A stretch of 18,678 nt of DNA from Phocaeicola plebeius. Its GTDB lineage: Bacteria; Bacteroidota; Bacteroidia; Bacteroidales; Bacteroidaceae. The notes below the pieces were generated by a model. That model was not told the origin of the DNA. It did no database searches and saw nothing but the letters and a program-made list of their open reading frames with translations. The translations under genes were made by a program, and so were the position numbers. Shown here one piece after another: positions 1 to 7,434 of this stretch (its first letter is position 1; each line of letters begins with the position of its first letter). Where the stretch lies: positions 1 through 18,678 of the forward strand of contig NZ_QSQT01000050.1 of NCBI RefSeq assembly GCF_003437535.1, given 5' to 3'.

Positions 1-53
1 TGACTAAAATTTATGCCTAAACAATAAATCCCTCAGGTTTTTACGTTGACCCG
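1..53. repeat. Left copy of a 53-bp perfect terminal inverted repeat
   Basis: The first 53 bases are the exact reverse complement of the last 53 bases of the window (18626-18678). Identity stops abruptly at base 54. Nothing in this stretch looks coding. The simplest reading is that both window ends fall inside copies of one dispersed repeat (for example an insertion sequence end) lying in opposite orientation. I do not recognise the element. Confidence 0.9.
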
Positions 54-87
54 CAGTCACCTCATCAGGTACCATTTGTGCAAATAT

Positions 88-120
88 GAAAAAAGCGATT
101 ACCTTTTTCAAGATAATCGC
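88..120 (-). terminator. Rho-independent terminator after tRNA-Lys
   Basis: A 7-bp stem (95-101 with 114-120) is followed on the minus strand by six T residues (complement of 89-94). It lies 12 bases beyond the 3' end of the tRNA-Lys gene. On the plus strand the stem is also followed by CTTTTT, so it may stop transcription arriving from the left as well. Confidence 0.75.
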
Positions 121-131
121 CTTTTTCTGAG

Positions 132-204
132 TGATCCGCCTGGGGCTCGAACCCAGGACCCCAACATTAAAAGTGTTGTGCTCTACCTGCTGAGCTAGCG
201 AATC
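132..204 (-). tRNA. tRNA-Lys(TTT)
   Basis: The minus strand folds as a 73-nt tRNA. The 7-bp acceptor stem pairs 198-204 with 133-139 and contains one G-T wobble. The D-arm, the anticodon loop with TTT in the context CTTTTAA, and the T-arm with GGTTCGAGCC are all present. TTT reads lysine AAA/AAG codons. The discriminator base is A (complement of 132). CCA is not encoded, so it must be added after transcription. The gene has its own strong promoter and a hairpin terminator and appears monocistronic. Confidence 0.96.
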
Positions 205-242
205 AATCCTTTGTTGCATCGGTTATTTCCCGATTGCGAGTG

Positions 243-274
243 CAAAGGTAGATGTTTTTATAGTAACTACCAAA
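243..274 (-). promoter_or_regulatory. Bacteroidetes-type promoter for tRNA-Lys
   Basis: On the minus strand a TTTG -33 element (complement of 271-274) is separated by 20 bp from TACCTTTG (complement of 243-250). This matches the TTTG-N19-21-TAnnTTTG consensus of the Bacteroidetes housekeeping sigma factor. The predicted leader before the mature tRNA is about 30 nt. Confidence 0.85.
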
Positions 275-323
275 TATTATTGGAATATTTTTTCAACAAA
301 TTTAAACACAGCCTAATTATCAA

Positions 324-920
324 CTACTTAGACATATCTTCTTTTAACGCTTTCTGATAACAGCAACGGCACAAAGGTTCATATTCTTCCTTTTCACCCA
401 GCAACACCCTCTTATCATTAAGCACGGTACGATGCGAAACATAGGCCAAGTTGCCACACTTCACACAAATGGCATGCACCTTAGTTACTTCGTCTGCAAT
501 GGCACACAATGCAGGAATCGGCCCGAACGGAACTCCTTTAAAATCCATATCAAGCCCTGCGATAATAACCCGCACGCCGCGATTGGCCAGTTCGTTACAC
601 ACTCCGGGTAACCCATCATCAAAAAACTGAGCCTCATCAATACCTACCACATCTATCTCCGAAGTAAATAAAAGGATACTGGCGGAAGAGTCAATCGGAG
701 TAGATTTGATACTGTTATTATCGTGTGACACTACTTCTTCCTCTGAATAACGGGTATCGATAGACGGCTTGAATATCTCTACACGCTGATGCGCAAAAGT
801 AGCCCTGCGCAAACTCCGTATCAACTCTTCCGTTTTACCGGAAAACATAGAACCACATATCACTTCAATCCTTCCTCTGCGGCAGGTCTCCTCCCGATGA
901 TCTTCTGAATATACTACCAT
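324..920 (-). CDS. tdk: Thymidine kinase (type II, zinc-binding)
   Basis: This 198-residue cytoplasmic enzyme phosphorylates thymidine to dTMP with ATP in the pyrimidine salvage pathway. The P-loop GSMFSGKT is at residues 23-30. DEAQF is at 95-99, with E96 the expected catalytic base. AGLDMDFKG is at 121-129. The two zinc-ligand pairs are C152/C155 and C184/C187. The length is normal for type II kinases. The chosen ATG (918-920) gives the expected short N-terminal tail before the first beta-strand, and a -7 box lies 28 bp upstream. The gene is divergent from rsmI across 190 bp. It is followed by tRNA-Lys, which has a separate promoter, and I see no hairpin terminator after tdk itself. Confidence 0.97.
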   Translation of the reverse strand: MVVYSEDHREETCRRGRIEVICGSMFSGKTEELIRSLRRATFAHQRVEIFKPSIDTRYSEEEVVSHDNNSIKSTPIDSSASILLFTSEIDVVGIDEAQFFDDGLPGVCNELANRGVRVIIAGLDMDFKGVPFGPIPALCAIADEVTKVHAICVKCGNLAYVSHRTVLNDKRVLLGEKEEYEPLCRCCYQKALKEDMSK

Positions 921-947
921 ATTTTATTTCATTACATAAAACAATTG

Positions 948-955
948 CAAAATTA
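948..955 (-). promoter_or_regulatory. -7 box for tdk
   Basis: The minus strand reads TAATTTTG (TAnnTTTG) 28 bp before the tdk start codon. No clear TTTG lies at -33 spacing, so the assignment rests on the -7 box and its position. Confidence 0.5.
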
Positions 956-1078
956 CAACGACGAATCGAAATCCACGAAAAATCGACGTATTTTTATTAA
1001 TAGGGACGAAAACAGCATGTAAAGAGAAAACTTCTGTTAAATGTTTGACAAATCGAACACGTAAATACGAAAACTTTT

Positions 1079-1086
1079 TACCTTTG
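1079..1086 (+). promoter_or_regulatory. -7 box for rsmI
   Basis: TACCTTTG lies 24 bp before the rsmI ATG, which implies a 5' leader of about 18 nt. A TTTG at 1044-1047 is too far upstream (31-bp gap) to be a normal -33 element. Confidence 0.6.
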
Positions 1087-1110
1087 CTTTTATAACATGA
1101 AGTACAAAGT

Positions 1111-1785
1111 ATGGGAAAACTATATGTCGTACCTACTCCGGTAGGTAATATGGAAGACATGACTTTTCGAGCTATCCGCATATTGAAAGAAGCGGATTTG
1201 ATATTAGCTGAAGATACACGTACATCGGGTATCCTCTTGAAACATTATGAAATCAAGAATGCAATGCAGTCACACCACAAGTTCAATGAACATCAGACGG
1301 TGGAAAGCATTGTTAACCGCATAAAAGGAGGTCAGACAGTAGCCTTAATCTCAGATGCCGGTACTCCCGGAATTTCCGACCCCGGTTTCCTTGTGGTAAG
1401 AGAATGTGTAAGAAACGGCATCGAAGTACAATGCCTGCCTGGAGCTACGGCCTTTGTACCGGCACTGGTTTCATCAGGACTTCCGGATGAGCGTTTCTGT
1501 TTTGAAGGTTTCCTCCCTCAGAAAAAAGGTCGCATGACACGACTGAATGCCCTGAAAGAAGAAACCCGTACCATGATTTTCTACGAATCGCCTTACCGTC
1601 TGCTAAAAACGCTAACCCAGTTTGCGGAAATTTTTGGAGCAGACCGCCCGGTTTCCGTATGTCGGGAAATTTCCAAGATACATGAAGAAAGCGTCAGAGG
1701 AACCCTTCAGGAAGTTATTGCACACTTCACAGAAACTGAACCCAGAGGAGAAATTGTTATTATATTAGGAGGCAAAGAAAACTAA
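1111..1785 (+). CDS. rsmI: 16S rRNA (cytidine1402-2'-O)-methyltransferase RsmI
   Basis: This 224-residue SAM-dependent tetrapyrrole-methylase-fold enzyme 2'-O-methylates C1402 in the decoding centre of 16S rRNA. The N-terminus LYVVPTPVGN (residues 4-13) and the family signature SDAGTPGISDPG (81-92) are both intact. AEDTR (33-37) and the LPGATAFVPALVSSGL region (109-124) also match the family. The C-terminus ends in a final strand before GGKEN. The protein is slightly shorter than the roughly 280-residue E. coli enzyme, because the C-terminal extension is missing, as is common in Bacteroidetes. A lipoprotein gene starts 24 bp downstream on the same strand and is probably co-transcribed. Confidence 0.96.
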   Translation: MGKLYVVPTPVGNMEDMTFRAIRILKEADLILAEDTRTSGILLKHYEIKNAMQSHHKFNEHQTVESIVNRIKGGQTVALISDAGTPGISDPGFLVVRECVRNGIEVQCLPGATAFVPALVSSGLPDERFCFEGFLPQKKGRMTRLNALKEETRTMIFYESPYRLLKTLTQFAEIFGADRPVSVCREISKIHEESVRGTLQEVIAHFTETEPRGEIVIILGGKEN

Positions 1786-1809
1786 ATTATAATTCTAAAT
1801 TCAAAAACT

Positions 1810-2664
1810 ATGAGAAAGGTTGTTTTATCTGCTTTATGTGCTGCCACTCTGCTGACAGCATGTAATAATTCAGGCCAGAACAAAAGCACTTTACAAGCTC
1901 AGAACGATTCACTGATGCTTGAACTCTCTAACCGCGACACAGAACTGGACGAAATCATGGGAGCCTTCAATGAAATTCAAGAAGGATTCCGCGAAATCAA
2001 CGAAGCTGAAAACCGTGTAGACTTGAAAGAAGGCACATTAGAAAGCCAGTCGGCTGCCGATAAGATAAAAGAAGATATCCGCTTTATCAGTGAAAAGCTG
2101 AAATCAAACCGCGAACAGATTGCCAAATTGGAAGAGCAACTGAAAAATAGCAAATACCAGTCTGCACAGCTGAAAAAAGCTGTAAAGAACCTCACTGCTG
2201 AACTGGCTGCCAAACAGCAGCAGATTGAAACCCTGCAAGCAGAATTGGCTGCAAAGAATATCCGTATTGCAGAGTTGGACGAAGCTGTTATGGACTTGAA
2301 TAAGAACGTAGACGAGCTGAGCGCAGAAAATGAAGCAAAAACCAAAACTGTAGAAGCTCAGGATAAAGCCCTCAACACTGCCTGGTATGTATTCGGCACT
2401 AAATCTGAGTTGAAAGACCAGAAGATTTTGAAGAAGGGTGACGTACTGAAAGACAATGATTTCAACAAAGATTACTTTACCCAGATTGATATTCGTAAAG
2501 AAAAAGAAATCAAGCTGTACTCTAAACGAGCAGAATTGCTGACTACCCATCCACAGAGTTCATACGAACTTGTTAAAGATGACAAAGGTCAGTTGACTCT
2601 GAAAATCAATAATCCGAACGAATTCTGGAGCGTATCACGCTATCTGGTCATCCAAGTAAGATAA
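1810..2664 (+). CDS. Predicted coiled-coil lipoprotein
   Basis: The 284-residue product begins with a lipoprotein signal peptide, a hydrophobic core ending in LLTAC with C18 as the lipidated cysteine. Residues about 29-190 are almost entirely heptad-rich coiled coil (many K, E, Q, A and L). A compact C-terminal domain starts at AWYVFGT (191-197) and runs to the end. No acidic export signal follows C18, so the protein may face the periplasm rather than the cell surface; this is inference. It follows rsmI by 24 bp with no obvious promoter of its own, and a strong hairpin terminator follows. Function is unknown. The architecture suggests a structural or tethering protein of the envelope. I recognise no named family. 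Confidence 0.85.
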   Translation: MRKVVLSALCAATLLTACNNSGQNKSTLQAQNDSLMLELSNRDTELDEIMGAFNEIQEGFREINEAENRVDLKEGTLESQSAADKIKEDIRFISEKLKSNREQIAKLEEQLKNSKYQSAQLKKAVKNLTAELAAKQQQIETLQAELAAKNIRIAELDEAVMDLNKNVDELSAENEAKTKTVEAQDKALNTAWYVFGTKSELKDQKILKKGDVLKDNDFNKDYFTQIDIRKEKEIKLYSKRAELLTTHPQSSYELVKDDKGQLTLKINNPNEFWSVSRYLVIQVR

Positions 2665-2687
2665 TCTCTGGTTATTATATATGAAAT

Positions 2688-2730
2688 TCCCCTTATCCCT
2701 TGACTCAAAACTGGGATAAGGGGATTTTTT
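2688..2730 (+). terminator. Rho-independent terminator after the rsmI-lipoprotein unit
   Basis: A 12-bp perfect stem (2688-2699 with 2713-2724) with a 13-nt loop is followed by six T residues (2725-2730). The minus strand after the stem has only a weak T-tract, so termination should be mainly for the plus strand. The GH2 gene converges from the right. Confidence 0.9.
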
Positions 2731-2756
2731 AGATACAACTCCTCCTTTTTTTTACC

Positions 2757-4571
2757 TTATTTGTTTAAAGATTCACATAGTTTACGGTTAATCTCACGAA
2801 CCCGCTTTTCATCCAGTTTAATTACTTTGCGGTCGTATGTCATCAAACCGTTTACTTCCACTTCTACGTCCGTTGTCTGCGTATATACTGCTGCAGAAAA
2901 ACCACGAGGTATTAAATCATAAAGTTTTTCTGCATATTTCACATATTCATCTGTCACTTCCTTAGAAGAATTGAACTGAATATATCCCCAGTTGCGGTCC
3001 GGTTCCCAGATATGTCCCTGTACTACCCAGCCAATACCTCCATATTCACCCAATACTGTCGCTCTCTGTGCATCATACAGATACAATTCCGGAGCAGGAT
3101 AGTTATGCAAATCCAGCATATCCCCACAAGTGTAATGGTTACCTCCACTGGCAGGATTGACCAGACGGGTCGGGTCATATTGTTTGGTCCACTCCACTAT
3201 TTCCGGAGTTTTAAACTGTCCCCAAGCTTCATTAAATGGAATCCATGTGCCAATGCAAGGATAAGAGTACAATGCATCCATGATTTCCTTCCATTCCTTC
3301 CGGTAACAAGCTTCCGACTCTGCGCTTCGCTTCATTTCAGTGCCCTCAAAATATTTCCGGTTCTGCCATTCTGGGTTACGGTCGCCGCTGGGCATATCCT
3401 GCCATACAATAATACCTAACTTGTCACAATACGTATACCAGCGTGCAGGCTCTACTTTAATATGTTTGCGAATCATATTAAATCCAAAATCTTTTGTCTT
3501 CTGTATATCATACAATAAGGCTTCATCCGTAGGAGCCGTATATAATCCATCCGGCCACCAGCCCTGATCCAGAGGACCAAACTGGAACAACGGCTTGTTA
3601 TTCAACTCCAGACGTACAATACCGTTGGCATCACGTTTGGAAGAATATTTTCGCATAGCTGCATAACTGGACACTTCATCCACCAGTTTTCCGTTCTGCT
3701 TTAAAGAAACCTTCAACGTATAAAGGAAAGGAGATTCGGGAGACCATAATTTTGTATTCTCCGGCATTGCTACCTGTACACACTCTCCATTAATACTTTT
3801 TCCTTGCGCCACCAGCTGCTGACCATCAAAGACTTTTACCTCTACCAAATCTTTTGAAGTAGCATCTTTTACCAAGGCCTTCAAAGAAAGCAAGGAATTA
3901 TCAATATCGGGAGTAATGCGTAAATCCTGAATATATGATTCACTGACAGGTTCCAGCCAGACAGTCTGCCATATTCCGGTCACCGGAGTATACCATATAC
4001 CTTCAGGACGAGACACCTGCTTTCCTCTTGGCTGATATCCTTTATCTGTCGGGTCCCATACCTTTACCAGCAGAGTATTGTTTTTCCCTTGCAAAGCTTC
4101 CGTTATATCAAAAGAGAAAGGAGTAAATCCTCCGGTATGGCTGCCTACCTTTACATCATTTACCCATACATCAGTTTTCCAGTCGACTGCTCCGAAATGC
4201 AGAAGTACTTTTTTCCCTTTCCAAGAAGAAGGAACGTCAAACGAACGACGATAGACCAACTCTTTCTCTGCACCTACCGTTTTGGCAACTCCTGATAAAG
4301 AAGATTCTACAGCAAAAGGTACCAGAATTTTCCCATCAAAAACAGAAGGGGAATGTTTACCTTTTTCTATAATTGCATAATCCCAAAGGCCATTCAGATT
4401 TTTCCATTCTGTTCTTTCCATAATAGGCCGTGGATATTCTGATAATACTTTATCAGGATTTACCTGTTCAGACCATTGTGTGCTAATCCGTCCCTCAACC
4501 GGCTTCCATTGTGCATGCAGCTGCGCTGCTAAAGCTCCCCATAAGGCAAGCGCCATCCATAGTTTTTTCAT
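2757..4571 (-). CDS. Secreted glycoside hydrolase family 2 (beta-galactosidase/glucuronidase type)
   Basis: The 604-residue enzyme has a Sec signal peptide with likely cleavage after A20 (QLHA|QW). A GH2 sugar-binding jelly-roll domain follows (about 47-210), then an immunoglobulin-like domain (about 212-310) and a TIM-barrel catalytic domain (about 320-600). The predicted acid/base is E448 in FNEAWG. The predicted nucleophile is E509 in VLGEYGG. The protein lacks the extra C-terminal domains of LacZ. Sequence alone does not fix the substrate, because GH2 covers beta-galactosidases, glucuronidases, mannosidases and others. It is divergent from a beta-helix lipoprotein, which suggests joint action on one glycan in the periplasm. 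There is no adjacent SusC/SusD pair or sensor. Confidence 0.92.
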   Translation of the reverse strand: MKKLWMALALWGALAAQLHAQWKPVEGRISTQWSEQVNPDKVLSEYPRPIMERTEWKNLNGLWDYAIIEKGKHSPSVFDGKILVPFAVESSLSGVAKTVGAEKELVYRRSFDVPSSWKGKKVLLHFGAVDWKTDVWVNDVKVGSHTGGFTPFSFDITEALQGKNNTLLVKVWDPTDKGYQPRGKQVSRPEGIWYTPVTGIWQTVWLEPVSESYIQDLRITPDIDNSLLSLKALVKDATSKDLVEVKVFDGQQLVAQGKSINGECVQVAMPENTKLWSPESPFLYTLKVSLKQNGKLVDEVSSYAAMRKYSSKRDANGIVRLELNNKPLFQFGPLDQGWWPDGLYTAPTDEALLYDIQKTKDFGFNMIRKHIKVEPARWYTYCDKLGIIVWQDMPSGDRNPEWQNRKYFEGTEMKRSAESEACYRKEWKEIMDALYSYPCIGTWIPFNEAWGQFKTPEIVEWTKQYDPTRLVNPASGGNHYTCGDMLDLHNYPAPELYLYDAQRATVLGEYGGIGWVVQGHIWEPDRNWGYIQFNSSKEVTDEYVKYAEKLYDLIPRGFSAAVYTQTTDVEVEVNGLMTYDRKVIKLDEKRVREINRKLCESLNK

Positions 4572-4598
4572 TGATATTAAGTTTTAAGATACCATATA

Positions 4599-4606
4599 CA
4601 AAAATA
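4599..4606 (-). promoter_or_regulatory. -7 box for the GH2 gene
   Basis: The minus strand reads TATTTTTG (TAnnTTTG) 28 bp before the GH2 start codon. No TTTG is present at -33 spacing. Confidence 0.5.
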
Positions 4607-4703
4607 AGACAAAACGGCTACTCTGTATAAAACAATTCTGTCAAAAAATAGAATGAAACCATCAACAAAAATAGAAAATCGCTTTTATATTCAACAATAT
4701 CAC

Positions 4704-4711
4704 TACCTTTA
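4704..4711 (+). promoter_or_regulatory. Probable -7 box for the beta-helix lipoprotein gene
   Basis: TACCTTTA differs from TAnnTTTG at the last base only. It ends 2 bases before an upstream ATG at 4714, so a transcript starting about 7 bp downstream would exclude that ATG. This supports the ATG at 4735 as the real start. Confidence 0.4.
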
Positions 4712-4734
4712 CAATGAAATACAATTTATATATT

Positions 4735-6252
4735 ATGAAAACATCTACATGGACACAGCTTGCATTCTGCTTACTTTCATCTGTTTTTTATGCATGCAAC
4801 TCATCACACGTCTATTACCTGGATGCGACTTCAGGAAGTGACCAAAACAACGGAACCTCACCTCGTTCTGCCTGGCAAAGTATAGAAGCCTTGAAACAAA
4901 TCTCCCTACAGCCCGGTGATAAAATTCTATTCAAAAAAGGGGAAACATTTCCCGGAATATTGGAAGTCACAGGCAAAGGTACCTACACTCACCCCATCAT
5001 TATCGATGCATACGGTGAGGGCAATCAAAAACCATGTATTGCAGGGAATGATACCTCCATGTATGCCGTACGTATTTTCAACTCCGATTACTTCACAATT
5101 CAAAACCTTGAAATCAGTAATACAGGTAAAGAACGAAAGGCCGGACGTACTGGATTAAAAGTAGAATGTACAGATTATGGCATTTCTCATAACATCAGAA
5201 TAAACAACCTTACCATACGTGATGTCAATGGTTCTCTTGTCAAAGAAGAGGGAGGAGGAAGTGGTATTCTGATTGTAAACGGAGGAGACAGTATTCGCTC
5301 ACGCTTTGACAGTCTGACCATAGAAAATTGTCACATTTTAAGATGTGAACGCAATGCCATGATTTGGAGTGGTTATTACGATCGTAAAAACTGGTATCCG
5401 AATAAACATACCATTGTACGGAACAATTTAATTGAAAAAGTTCCCGGCGACGGCATTGTCCCCATAGGTTGTGACAGTACACTGATTGAATATAATCTCA
5501 TGTGCGATTCACCCGACATTCTTCCGATGACAGAGGCAGCAGCAGGCATCTGGCCTTGGAGCTGTGACAATACCATCATACAATATAATGAAGTATGGGG
5601 ACATAAAGCGCCCTGGGATGCACAAGGATTCGATTCCGACTACAATTGCCAGAACACCCTTATACAATACAATTACAGTCACGACAATTACGGAGGAATG
5701 GTACTTATATGCAACAGTGGAAATGCCGGAGATTATAGCTGCGGAAACATCGGAAGCATTGTTCGATACAATATCAGTATAGGAGACGGTATACGCCCGA
5801 AAGAAACACGTCAAGGTATGTTTTCTCCCAGTATCCACATAGCTGGTCCCGTAAAACAAACATTAGTCGAACGTAATATTATCCACGCCAACCCTAAACC
5901 GTCTGATGCAGTAGACCGTACGATGATCACTTCCGACTCTTGGGATGGATATGCAGACAGTACTTATTTCCGTCAAAATATCTATTACGCAGCAGAGCCC
6001 AGCCATTTTGATTTTACATCTTCTACCCGAAATGCTTTTGAAGAAAACATCTATATCGGCCAGTTTAAAAATCAACCGGAAAGTCAGAAAAACAAGAAAG
6101 CAGAAAACATCTATACAGAAAAAGTATTGCAAGAATCAGCGGACGGCTACAAAGGGCTGCATTGCCTGATGGATTCCACAAAAATAAAAGAGCATACACT
6201 TCACCACATAAAGCCAGAAGCCATCAAGACATTTTTCCAAAGTATCTTCTAA
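4735..6252 (+). CDS. Right-handed beta-helix lipoprotein, possible polysaccharide lyase or hydrolase
   Basis: With the start at 4735 the product is 505 residues. It begins with a short lipoprotein signal ending FYAC (C21). YYLDATSGSD and LQPGDKILFKKG (residues 27-36 and 58-69) are the standard N-terminal opening of secreted right-handed beta-helix proteins of the pectate-lyase superfamily. From about 107 to 400 there are repeated coils built on N-x-I/Y patterns, such as TIVRNNLIEK, TLIEYNLM, TIIQYNEVW and TLIQYNYSHDN. An in-frame ATG at 4714 would add seven residues, but it spoils the lipoprotein signal and lies too close to the promoter box. The gene is divergent from the GH2 enzyme and probably acts on the same glycan. 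The catalytic residues cannot be assigned from sequence alone, so enzyme class and substrate are open. Confidence 0.85.
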   Translation: MKTSTWTQLAFCLLSSVFYACNSSHVYYLDATSGSDQNNGTSPRSAWQSIEALKQISLQPGDKILFKKGETFPGILEVTGKGTYTHPIIIDAYGEGNQKPCIAGNDTSMYAVRIFNSDYFTIQNLEISNTGKERKAGRTGLKVECTDYGISHNIRINNLTIRDVNGSLVKEEGGGSGILIVNGGDSIRSRFDSLTIENCHILRCERNAMIWSGYYDRKNWYPNKHTIVRNNLIEKVPGDGIVPIGCDSTLIEYNLMCDSPDILPMTEAAAGIWPWSCDNTIIQYNEVWGHKAPWDAQGFDSDYNCQNTLIQYNYSHDNYGGMVLICNSGNAGDYSCGNIGSIVRYNISIGDGIRPKETRQGMFSPSIHIAGPVKQTLVERNIIHANPKPSDAVDRTMITSDSWDGYADSTYFRQNIYYAAEPSHFDFTSSTRNAFEENIYIGQFKNQPESQKNKKAENIYTEKVLQESADGYKGLHCLMDSTKIKEHTLHHIKPEAIKTFFQSIF

Positions 6253-6273
6253 CAAAAGAAATTCCTATACAAG

Positions 6274-6320
6274 AAATCCCCTCACTCTTCTCTGTAATCA
6301 TACAGGGAGTGAGGGGATTT
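6274..6320. terminator. Bidirectional hairpin between convergent genes
   Basis: A 13-bp stem (6274-6286 with 6308-6320) containing CCCCTCACT lies between the convergent beta-helix and threonine dehydrogenase genes. A short inner CTGT/ACAG pairing extends the hairpin. T-tracts on both strands are short (ATTTTAATT on plus, ATTTCTTG on minus), so it probably serves both directions. Confidence 0.75.
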
Positions 6321-6349
6321 TAATTATGTAGCATCAAATCTGTTGGCAA

Positions 6350-7303
6350 TTAACGGCCAAAACGCTCTTTCAGTTTCGCAAGCATGTCTTGAGTCATGGC
6401 ATCCAAATCATATTCCGGTTTCCAGCCCCATTCTTCACGGGCACATGTATCATCCAATGAGTTTGGCCATGATTCTGCAATAGCCTGACGCAATGGGTCT
6501 ACCTGATATTGCATTTCAAACTCCGGAAGATATTTACGGATATTCTGGTAGATTGTATTCGGTTCAAAACTCATTGAAGCAATGTTGAATGAATTACGAT
6601 GAACCAACTTAGACGGATCTGCTTCCATAATTTCTACCGCTGCACGCAAAGCATCCGGCATATACATCATATCCATATAAGTTCCCTCAGCAATCGGGCA
6701 GACAAATTTTTCACCTTTAGCTGCAGAGTAATAAATATCTACGGCATAGTCTGTAGTACCACCACCCGGAGGAGTTACATACGAAATCAATCCCGGGAAA
6801 CGTACGGAACGAGTATCCACTCCAAAACGAGTGAAATAATAGTCACTCAATAATTCACCTGAAACTTTTGTCACACCATACATGGTCTTCGGACGCTGCA
6901 CGGTGTCCTGAGGAGTTTTGTCTTTAGGAGTACCAGGACCAAATGAGCCGATAGAGCTCGGAGTAAATACTGCACACTGCTTTTCACGAGCGACTTCAAG
7001 CGTATTGAACAATCCTCCAAGTCCGATTTTCCAGGCAAGCTGAGGCTTGTTTTCTGCAACGGCAGAAAGCAATGCAGCCAAATTGTAGATTGTATCTACT
7101 TGATACTTACTTACCGCATCGGCAATTTGTTGCGGGTTCGTAATATCCACAATAGCCGAAGGACCTGATTCTTTCAATTCTCCTTTAGGCTCAGCACCAG
7201 GAATATAACCAGCCACTACATTACCAGAATAATTCTTTCTCAAAAGCATTGTGAGTTCTGAACCTATCTGTCCAGTTGCCCCAATTATTAAAATGTTTTT
7301 CAT
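6350..7303 (-). CDS. tdh: L-threonine 3-dehydrogenase, short-chain (epimerase-like) type
   Basis: The 317-residue NAD-dependent enzyme belongs to the extended short-chain dehydrogenase family, close to UDP-galactose 4-epimerase. It is predicted to oxidise L-threonine to 2-amino-3-ketobutyrate. The Rossmann motif GATGQIG is at 8-14. The catalytic YxxxK is Y142/K146 in MYGVTK, with TPSSIG (114-119) supplying the serine/threonine. SVRFPGLISY (166-175) and the later GGGTTDYAVDIYY segment match the threonine dehydrogenase subgroup. The divergent neighbour is 2-amino-3-ketobutyrate CoA ligase, which uses the product; this is the strongest reason to prefer this activity over a sugar epimerase. A -7 box lies 28 bp upstream of the start. 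Confidence 0.93.
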   Translation of the reverse strand: MKNILIIGATGQIGSELTMLLRKNYSGNVVAGYIPGAEPKGELKESGPSAIVDITNPQQIADAVSKYQVDTIYNLAALLSAVAENKPQLAWKIGLGGLFNTLEVAREKQCAVFTPSSIGSFGPGTPKDKTPQDTVQRPKTMYGVTKVSGELLSDYYFTRFGVDTRSVRFPGLISYVTPPGGGTTDYAVDIYYSAAKGEKFVCPIAEGTYMDMMYMPDALRAAVEIMEADPSKLVHRNSFNIASMSFEPNTIYQNIRKYLPEFEMQYQVDPLRQAIAESWPNSLDDTCAREEWGWKPEYDLDAMTQDMLAKLKERFGR

Positions 7304-7331
7304 TTACAAGCTAGATTTTTAAATTGCGGAG

Positions 7332-7339
7332 CAAATATA
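7332..7339 (-). promoter_or_regulatory. -7 box for tdh
   Basis: The minus strand reads TATATTTG (TAnnTTTG), 28 bp before the tdh start codon. It implies a leader of about 21 nt. No -33 TTTG is evident. Confidence 0.55.
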
Positions 7340-7400
7340 CAAAAGTTCTTATAAATGAAATAAAAATAAGCGTGTTCTTTTTTCCTAAATAAAAAAATTG

Positions 7401-7408
7401 CATCTTTG
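7401..7408 (+). promoter_or_regulatory. Probable -7 box for kbl
   Basis: CATCTTTG differs from TAnnTTTG only at the first base and sits 26 bp before the kbl ATG, similar to the spacing at other genes here. Confidence 0.45.
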
Positions 7409-7434
7409 CATAAGCAAAACCTTAATATCAATAT

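Noticed and set aside
1977..2550. Two minus-strand open frames across the coiled-coil lipoprotein gene
   Set aside because: Their serine/phenylalanine-rich sequences mirror the repetitive coiled-coil codons on the other strand; they are shadows.
4714..4734. Upstream in-frame ATG for the beta-helix lipoprotein
   Set aside because: It lies 2 bases after the probable -7 box and would add residues before the lipoprotein signal; ATG 4735 fits better.
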